In this document: positions 22,859 through 27,862 of the stretch, piece after piece | How positions within the stretch are numbered: position 1 is the first letter of the stretch | How the letters are laid out: every line of letters begins with the position of its first letter | Assembly (NCBI GenBank): GCA_964538515.1 | Contig: CAZIEW010000073.1 | Location: 1-27,862, forward strand | DNA: 27,862 bases | Direction of reading: 5' to 3' | Origin: CALBZH01 sp964538515 | GTDB taxonomy: Bacteria; Desulfobacterota; Syntrophobacteria; Syntrophobacterales; Syntrophobacteraceae | Made by a program: the position numbers and the translations under genes | The notes under the pieces: model-generated | Told to the model about the DNA's origin: nothing | Databases searched by the model: none | What the model saw: the letters and a program-made list of their open reading frames with translations, nothing else

Positions 22859-24289
22859 ATGCCCTTTGATGCACTGAAGTTGGCTCCACCCCTTCTCAAA
22901 GCCCTGGCCCAATGCGGCCACACTGAACCCACTCCCGTCCAAGCCAAAGCCATTCCAACCGTCCTGTCGGGAAAGGACCTCCTCGCTTCCGCTCAGACCG
23001 GGACCGGCAAAACGGGGGCGTTCGTCCTGCCCGCTCTGCACCGGCTGCATTCCGAGCCTCGTAGCAAGAAGCCCGGGCCGCGCGTGCTGGTGCTCGCCCC
23101 AACCCGTGAGCTCGCCACCCAGACCACCCAGGTTGCGCGCACCTACGGGAAATACTTGAACATTCACTGCCTGGCCATCTACGGCGGAATGCCCTTCGGC
23201 GACCAGGTGCGAGCCCTCGCCCAGGGACCGGAAATGATCGTGGCGACACCGGGGCGCCTCATCGATTTCATCTGGCGCGGCCGCATCGACTTGGGTCACG
23301 TGGAGATGCTCGTTCTGGACGAGGCCGACCGCATGCTCGAGATGGGCTTCATCGAGGACGTCGAGTTCATCCTCGACGCAGTGCCCGAAGAATGCCAGTC
23401 GCTTCTGTTTGCGGCCACCATGAATGAGGCGACCAACACCTTGGCCCGGAAGTTCCTGAAGAGCCCCGAGCGGGTCGAGATCGCCCCCGGGCAAATGACC
23501 CATGACAGTATCGAGCAGCGGCTGCACATGACCGACGGTCTGCAGCACAAGAACCGGCTGCTCAAGCATCTGTGCGCGGACGCGACCATGACCCGCGCCA
23601 TCATCTTCTCAGCAACCAAGCGCGACGCCGACTCGTTGGCCCATGAGCTCAACACCCAGGGGCACCGGGCCGCTGCCCTCCACGCGGATATGACTCAGGT
23701 GGCGCGCAACCGCACGATCGGCAACATGCGCCAGGGCAAGATCCGCTTGCTGGTTGCGACCGACGTCGCCGCACGCGGGCTCGACATCCGGGGGATCAGC
23801 CACGTCATCAACTTCGACCTGCCTCGATCCGCCGAAGATTACGTCAACCGCATCGGGAGGACCGGGCGAGCGGGTGAGACGGGGGTCGCGATTTCGTTCG
23901 CCAGCCGGGCCGACCTCCCGTATCTCGACCGGATCGAGCGCTACGTCGGTCAGAGCCTCCCCATTCAGGTCATCCCGGGTCTCGAGCCGGAGCACCCGAT
24001 TCGAAGGTCCCTGAGCGGAAGCAAGCCAAGTGGGTCGAGCAACGGACCCGGAAGCCGTACGAAACGACCCTTTTCGCAAAACCGGCCAAACGGGGCCAAG
24101 AGCCCCGGCGGCGGCGAGCGGACCCCGGGCAAGGGACAGCCTCGCGGCCCCAGGCAGGACAAGGCTGTAACGCCCGAGGGCGGTAAAACGAAGCCCGTCC
24201 AGGCGAGCCGACCTCGGAGCGCGCGACCTCCGAAAAAGGAGGCCGCCGGGGCACATAAGGACAGGGCGGTGATCAGCCCCACCCGCTGA
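22859..24289 (+). CDS. DEAD-box ATP-dependent RNA helicase (RhlE-like)
   Basis: This 476-residue RNA helicase has the motifs in order: Q motif PTPVQ, motif I AQTGTGKT, Ia PTRELATQ, TPGR, II DEAD, III FAATM (usually SAT), V ATDVAARGLDI and VI NRIGRTGR (often HRIGRTGR). After residue ~380 there is a disordered basic tail rich in Gly, Ser, Pro, Lys and Arg, which usually helps RNA binding. It probably unwinds RNA in ribosome assembly or cold adaptation. AAGGA lies 11 nt before the ATG. It stands alone; the neighbouring gene-free region and the feoB remnant suggest no operon. RhlE identity is likely, but the motif III and VI changes deserve a check. Confidence 0.95.
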   Translation: MPFDALKLAPPLLKALAQCGHTEPTPVQAKAIPTVLSGKDLLASAQTGTGKTGAFVLPALHRLHSEPRSKKPGPRVLVLAPTRELATQTTQVARTYGKYLNIHCLAIYGGMPFGDQVRALAQGPEMIVATPGRLIDFIWRGRIDLGHVEMLVLDEADRMLEMGFIEDVEFILDAVPEECQSLLFAATMNEATNTLARKFLKSPERVEIAPGQMTHDSIEQRLHMTDGLQHKNRLLKHLCADATMTRAIIFSATKRDADSLAHELNTQGHRAAALHADMTQVARNRTIGNMRQGKIRLLVATDVAARGLDIRGISHVINFDLPRSAEDYVNRIGRTGRAGETGVAISFASRADLPYLDRIERYVGQSLPIQVIPGLEPEHPIRRSLSGSKPSGSSNGPGSRTKRPFSQNRPNGAKSPGGGERTPGKGQPRGPRQDKAVTPEGGKTKPVQASRPRSARPPKKEAAGAHKDRAVISPTR

Positions 24290-24346
24290 GACCGAGCCGC
24301 TTACCAGCGAGCGGCCCTCGCCCTCCCCGCCCCATGATCCAACGTC

Positions 24347-24376
24347 TCGAGGCCGGATGACATCACCCGGCCTCGA
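24347..24376. terminator. Inverted repeat after the helicase gene
   Basis: TCGAGGCCGG (24347-24356) and CCGGCCTCGA (24367-24376) form a perfect 10-bp stem with a 10-nt loop, 58 nt after the helicase stop. No T-run follows on either strand, so it may be a factor-dependent terminator or an mRNA end-stabilising hairpin. Confidence 0.5.
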
Positions 24377-24378
24377 TC

Positions 24379-25088
24379 TCAATGACAGGCCGGGTCATGG
24401 GGGCTTGCCTGGAGTCGATGCGCTGCACCCGCGAACAGAGGGTAGATCGGCAGCTTGGCCCCGCGGTTCATGAGGGGCACGGCGAGGATAGTCGCCAACC
24501 GCTCCCGGGAACTGCGCAGCGTACGCGTCGCCATCACGCCCGGAACACAGCATCCCCCTGCAATCCCACCACCCACGATGAACGCCATGAGCGAATTCCC
24601 GTGGCGACCAAGCACACGAAAGACACGGTCCAGCTTGAAGGACTTCCTCGCCAGATAGCCCGAGTCTTCCAGAATGGCGATTCCGAAGAACATGAACACG
24701 ATGATTGGAACAAACCCAAGGACGCCGCTCACGTCTTGGATGATGCCTTTGGTGATGACGGAGCGCAGATGTCCGGGCGGATGGATCGATCCCACCAGCT
24801 CGCACAGCGCACTGAAAGCGCGCTCCAGCCACCCCACGCGAAATTCACTGTATGTAAACGAGAACGACTGAAGGTCGTAGAGAAAGAGGCCCATGACGAG
24901 TGGACCGAAGAAGCGATTGATGACCACCCGGTCGATCTTGTCCGAGAGGAGAGACGGTCGACCTCGAGCTCTCGTTTAACAACGCCGGCATTCAGGAGCG
25001 AGCGGATGAACCCGTATCGGTGGTCTGCGATGATGGCTTCGGGGTGTTGCTCCCGTCGATGCACACCCTCTCGACGGGAATCGGCCAT
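24379..25088 (-). pseudogene. feoB: Fragment of ferrous iron transporter FeoB, frameshifted
   Basis: This stretch keeps only the middle of FeoB, a GTPase-linked Fe(II) permease of the inner membrane. On the minus strand it begins with HPEAIIADHRYGFI and changes frame near 24950 (the two halves overlap at DRLSS.. and LSDKIDRVVINRFFGP). It then continues through GFVPIIVFMFFGIAILEDSGYLAR, the Gly-rich GGGIAGGCCVPGVMATRTLRS and VPLMNRGAKLPIYPLFAGA. The N-terminal G domain (no GxxxxGKS motif anywhere nearby) and the C-terminal membrane helices are missing. The conserved Cys of the permease motif (usually MSCGA) is Arg. It is therefore decayed, not a partial gene at a contig end. Confidence 0.85.
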
Positions 25089-25490
25089 CGGGTCACGGGT
25101 TGACAGAACGCACCGGAATCGGTAAAAAGCGGCATTGAACCGAATGCTCTAAAGCATCCAATCGCACCACGAAGGTGCTCTGAAAGATCCTAATCTGGAG
25201 GGCTGAAGCCGGATCCATCCGCATGCGGGTGGGCTGGGGCCGCCTTTTTCCGGAATCCGACTGTCGATTAGAACAGACAACAGGGCCACGAAAGGTCCAG
25301 CGCGTTGCAAGAATGCAGCGCGGGCGGGTCTCGTGGCTTTGTTTTTTTTGCAGGGGAGGCCCGGTCAGCCAAACTCAACGGCTTCATGCCATCCAACCGG
25401 ACCACTTATGTTACGCCCGACGGTGAGGAACGCCAATTCCCCCAGCAGCGACCGAGGGCAGCAGAGGGGGTCTCATCTTGGGAAAGCGAG
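25089..25490 (+). other. Gene-free region upstream of the exbB/tolQ gene
   Basis: About 400 bp without a supported gene. It holds a CCATCCGC/GCGGGTGG inverted repeat (25215-25232) followed by a T-run at 25245-25249, and an 8-bp hairpin (25302-25321) followed about 20 nt later by eight T residues (25342-25349). Either may terminate transcription reaching this point. An upstream extension of the exbB frame to 25305 exists but lacks a ribosome site and shows no membrane or conserved features. No clear promoter was found. Confidence 0.5.
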
Positions 25491-26297
25491 ATGATGAATC
25501 TGAATGTAGTGACAGCAATGGCTTACGCGGCATCGGAGGCTGCAGCTGCGACTCCAGTCGCTGGAGACAACTCGGTCCTCAGCATGATCCTCCATGCGGG
25601 TCCCATGGTTAGAGCCATCATGGCGGGGCTGCTCGGGTTATCCGTGGTTTGCTGGGGCATCATCGTCGCCAAGGCGATCCTGATTCGCAGGGCGAACCAG
25701 GAGTCCCTGGCGTTCATCGATCGATTCAGCGACAAAGAGAGCCTCGCCGCGCTGAACCGGGAAGCCGTGATGCTGGAGGAAAGCCACCTGGCTCATATTT
25801 TTCGAACGGGCTACACGGAGCTCAAGCGCGTCAGCGGGCTGCTGGAGAGCAAAGGACTGCGGGATTCCCGGGAGAGCACGGCAATTCTTCTGGAGAACGT
25901 GGATCGGGCCATTCAAGGGGGGATCGTCCGCCACAGAAAGCGACTGCAGCGCTTCCTGCCTTTCCTGGCGACAACGGGCAGCACGGCCCCGTTCATCGGC
26001 CTCTTCGGAACGGTTTGGGGCATCATGACGAGCTTCCAGGAGATCGGGCTCAGGGGATCGGCCAACCTAGCTGTAGTGGCCCCGGGCATCTCGGAGGCGC
26101 TCGTGGCGACAGCCATGGGTCTTGCGGCTGCCATTCCGGCCGTCGTGGCCTACAACCACCTTTCCAACAAGATCCAGGACATCGAGGACGACATGGTCCA
26201 CTTCACGTCCGATTTTCTGAACACGCTCAAGACGGACCTGATCTGCCAGGACCGGCACGAGGAGCCCCTGATGGCCCGGCGCAGCGCGGCACGCTAG
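25491..26297 (+). CDS. MotA/TolQ/ExbB proton-channel family protein
   Basis: This 268-residue inner-membrane protein forms the proton channel of a TonB-type or Tol-Pal energy-transduction complex. It has an N-terminal membrane helix (around VRAIMAGLLGLSVVCWGIIVAKAIL), a long cytoplasmic region, and the paired C-terminal helices with the family signature TTGSTAPFIGLFGTVWGIMTSFQEIG and ALVATAMGLAAAIPAVVAYN. The start is placed at ATG 25491 after a weak GGAAAG; a frame extension to 25305 has no ribosome site. The stop codon TAG (26295-26297) lies inside the terminal repeat of the palindromic element at 26293, so the last residues may differ from the ancestral C-terminus. The exbD and tonB genes follow, indicating the ExbB role. 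Confidence 0.9.
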   Translation: MMNLNVVTAMAYAASEAAAATPVAGDNSVLSMILHAGPMVRAIMAGLLGLSVVCWGIIVAKAILIRRANQESLAFIDRFSDKESLAALNREAVMLEESHLAHIFRTGYTELKRVSGLLESKGLRDSRESTAILLENVDRAIQGGIVRHRKRLQRFLPFLATTGSTAPFIGLFGTVWGIMTSFQEIGLRGSANLAVVAPGISEALVATAMGLAAAIPAVVAYNHLSNKIQDIEDDMVHFTSDFLNTLKTDLICQDRHEEPLMARRSAAR

Positions 26298-26409
26298 TGC
26301 TCTGTCAACTTTTGTTTCGCAAGGTACACCCCCCTTTGATTCCCCCCCTCGAGTGGGGGTTAGGGGGGTGCTCTCTTGCCCGGTAAAACTTCTTTGACGG
26401 AGCGCTAGC
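26293..26409. mobile_element. 117-bp palindromic MITE-like element between exbB and exbD
   Basis: The two ends are inverted repeats: GCTAGTGCTCTGTCAA on the left and TTGACGGAGCGCTAGC on the right (14 of 16 pair). Pairing continues inward through CAAG-GTACACCCCCC and the matching right arm to a centre near CTCGAG. GCTAG occurs at both outer edges and could be a short target duplication. The element has no coding capacity, as expected for a MITE or repetitive palindrome. It sits exactly in the junction of two genes that are usually close together. Confidence 0.65.
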
Positions 26410-26453
26410 AGCCCGGTGATCTTCCGTGCAAACCGGCAGGAGGAATGGCTTCA

Positions 26454-26897
26454 ATGGGAATGCAGATGAACGGCGGGCGGTCGCGCCGCGGGATGGTCTC
26501 AGACATCAACGTGACGCCTTTTGTGGACGTGATGCTGGTTTTGCTCATCATCTTCATGATCGCCGCCCCCATGATGATCCAGGGAATCGACGTCAATTTG
26601 CCCAAGACAACCGCTCAGTCGATCCCCAACGAGGAGGAGCGGTTGGTCGTGAGCCTCACCGACGACCGCAAGATCTTCATCAACGAGACGCTCGTGGGCT
26701 TTGATGCGGTGGGGCCTGAGCTCGTACGGATCCTCGAGAGCTGCCGGGGAAAACGCGGAGTCATCCTGAGGGCTGATCGAAAGGTGGATTACGGCTTCGT
26801 GATCGAGGTCATGGGGGCTATCCGTTTGGCCGGAATCCAGCAGATCGGCATGGTGACGGAGCCGCCTGGGGGGCTCCGCAAAGACTCCGAACAGTAA
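26454..26897 (+). CDS. ExbD/TolR-family biopolymer transport protein
   Basis: This 147-residue protein has one N-terminal membrane helix followed by a periplasmic domain, the partner of the ExbB/TolQ channel. The diagnostic aspartate lies in the helix segment SDINVTPFVDVMLVLLIIFMIAAP. The periplasmic part ends with VDYGFVIEVMGAIRLAGIQQIGMVTEP, typical of ExbD. The ATG at 26454 gives a 10-nt spacing to AGGAGG (26438-26443); ATG 26445 is also in frame, only 1 nt after that site, and would add three residues. It is followed 14 nt later by tonB. Confidence 0.93.
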   Translation: MGMQMNGGRSRRGMVSDINVTPFVDVMLVLLIIFMIAAPMMIQGIDVNLPKTTAQSIPNEEERLVVSLTDDRKIFINETLVGFDAVGPELVRILESCRGKRGVILRADRKVDYGFVIEVMGAIRLAGIQQIGMVTEPPGGLRKDSEQ

Positions 26898-26911
26898 GAA
26901 GGAAGACAGGG

Positions 26912-27862
26912 ATGCAAGCCCGGGATTACAGAGGCGACCGCCTGTTTGGCGATGGGATCCTGAACGGTTTGGCGCTTTCCGTGCTGTTCCATGCGACGGC
27001 GTTCTTTCTGATGGTGATCGTCCCGTTCATGCTTCCGTCCAGTCAGATCCCCCTCCCGCTCTGCATGGTCGATCTTCTCCTGCAGGACATGACGGGCGGC
27101 CTCGGAGGAGGCGAAGAGGGGGCGATGCGCATGGGGGACGGAAAGCCCGAGCCGACGAGCGATCCCGAAAGCATCGATCCTCCCATAGAGCCTGAGCCCG
27201 TCGCGGAATCGGAGCCCGAAAAACCGGATGCGGTTTATCTGTCTGAGCTTAAGCAGCCTCCGGAGACCCCGCCTCCCATCGACAAGAAGGTCGAAGATCC
27301 CAAGGAGAAGCCTAAACCGAAGCCAAAACCTCAGCCCAAGCCCGTCCGCGTCGAGAAGCCGGCGCCTCGGCCGGATAGACCCGAATCCAACCGTCCAAGG
27401 CTCGAAACGGCAAGCGTAGGCACCCAGGAAGGTCCGGCCGGGGATGTAGGCAAGGGAATCGGCACCGAAAACGGCACCGGAACGGGCCTCGGCAGCTCCG
27501 GCACCGGAAACGGAAGCGGCCCGGGTAGCGGACCCGGACTCGGCTCGGGCCATGGTCCCCTGGATGCGTCGTTCGGCTCGGGCAACGGGCCGCGCTTCGC
27601 CAGCAAAGCCCTTCCCAAGTACCCGCGATTGGCAAGGGAGCTGGGGAAAGAGGGTACGGTCCTCCTGAGGCTCACCATCGACGATCGCGGCAGGCTTCTG
27701 GATGTTGAGGTGCTGAGGCGGGCCGGCTCGGGATTCGACGAAGAAGCCGTGCGCGCGGTCCGGGAATCGAGCTTCAGTCCGGCCAAAATCAACGGCAAGC
27801 CCGTCAGCTGCCGGGCCCAGCTCCCCATCCGGTTCGTCCTGAACAGTGCCGAAAAGGACTGA
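26912..27862 (+). CDS. tonB: TonB-family energy transducer
   Basis: This 316-residue protein should span the periplasm and pass the proton-motive force from ExbB/ExbD to outer-membrane receptors. It has an N-terminal membrane anchor (residues ~18-43), then a Pro/Glu/Lys-rich spacer with (KP)n repeats, a Gly/Ser/Thr-rich low-complexity linker (GTGTG, GSGPGSG), and a C-terminal TonB domain beginning at FASKALPKYPRLARELGKEG with the strand-forming motif VLLRLTIDDRGRLLDVEVLRRAG. AAGGA precedes the ATG at about 8-nt spacing. The frame ends exactly at the window edge with TGA. The spacer is longer than usual and of unusual composition, resembling TolA-like linkers; whether it serves TonB receptors or Tol-Pal is open. 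Confidence 0.92.
   Translation: MQARDYRGDRLFGDGILNGLALSVLFHATAFFLMVIVPFMLPSSQIPLPLCMVDLLLQDMTGGLGGGEEGAMRMGDGKPEPTSDPESIDPPIEPEPVAESEPEKPDAVYLSELKQPPETPPPIDKKVEDPKEKPKPKPKPQPKPVRVEKPAPRPDRPESNRPRLETASVGTQEGPAGDVGKGIGTENGTGTGLGSSGTGNGSGPGSGPGLGSGHGPLDASFGSGNGPRFASKALPKYPRLARELGKEGTVLLRLTIDDRGRLLDVEVLRRAGSGFDEEAVRAVRESSFSPAKINGKPVSCRAQLPIRFVLNSAEKD

Noticed and set aside
25302..25349. Classic intrinsic terminator from the hairpin plus eight T residues
   Set aside because: The T-run is about 20 nt beyond the stem, too far for a standard intrinsic terminator; recorded only as part of the gene-free region.
1..27862. CRISPR arrays, rRNA or tRNA genes, intact insertion sequences, prophage genes
   Set aside because: No regularly spaced direct repeats, cloverleaf genes, transposase or phage structural genes were seen in any part of the window.

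Overview
The window reads like chromosomal DNA of an anaerobic Desulfobacterota / Syntrophobacterales-type bacterium. It is GC-rich and Gram-negative: it has lipoproteins and an ExbB-ExbD-TonB system. It carries a fatty-acid beta-oxidation operon of the kind found in sulfate reducers and syntrophs, soluble Fe-S proteins with CxCR motifs, a nickel-pincer cofactor gene (larC), and a probable selenocysteine codon. The taxonomic placement is an inference from gene content, not a database result.

Layout. (1) 62-6531, minus strand: a 1865-residue protein with two tandem alpha/beta-hydrolase domains, a caspase-like CHAT domain and a helical repeat tail, followed 17 nt later by a polyferredoxin-like protein. 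(2) 6666-7788, minus strand: a decayed isoprenylcysteine-methyltransferase-like gene with two frameshifts, then a small DUF5658-type membrane protein. (3) 7918-11532, plus strand: a secreted M1-type metallopeptidase, a DUF1573 lipoprotein whose frame is interrupted by one UGA at the position of the family's conserved cysteine and followed at once by a hairpin (10257-10694), and a second lipoprotein. (4) 11566-13853: a second CxCR/ferredoxin protein (minus), a 70-residue soluble protein (plus) and a zinc-ribbon/PilZ protein (minus). The last two genes converge on a strong bidirectional terminator.

(5) 14139-20001, minus strand: a compact operon of TetR regulator, acyl-CoA dehydrogenase, thiolase and FadB/FadJ-like bifunctional enzyme. 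It is preceded by a near-perfect palindrome that matches the FadR-type (TetR family) fatty-acid operator and overlaps the predicted promoter. (6) 20250-22285, plus strand: a patatin-like phospholipase whose stop overlaps the start of larC. (7) 22859-24289, plus strand: an RhlE-like DEAD-box helicase behind a 573-bp gene-free leader region. (8) 24379-25088, minus strand: a fragmentary feoB pseudogene. (9) 25491-27862, plus strand: exbB/tolQ, exbD/tolR and tonB, with a 117-bp palindromic MITE-like element between the first two genes that supplies the tolQ stop codon.

The most notable object is the UGA-interrupted DUF1573 lipoprotein, a candidate selenoprotein that standard gene calling would truncate. 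Next is the lipase-lipase-CHAT-repeat fusion with its adjacent Fe-S gene, a plausible stress, defence or self-processing effector module of unknown role. No selA, selB, selC or selD lies in the window, so selenocysteine competence must be checked elsewhere in the genome.
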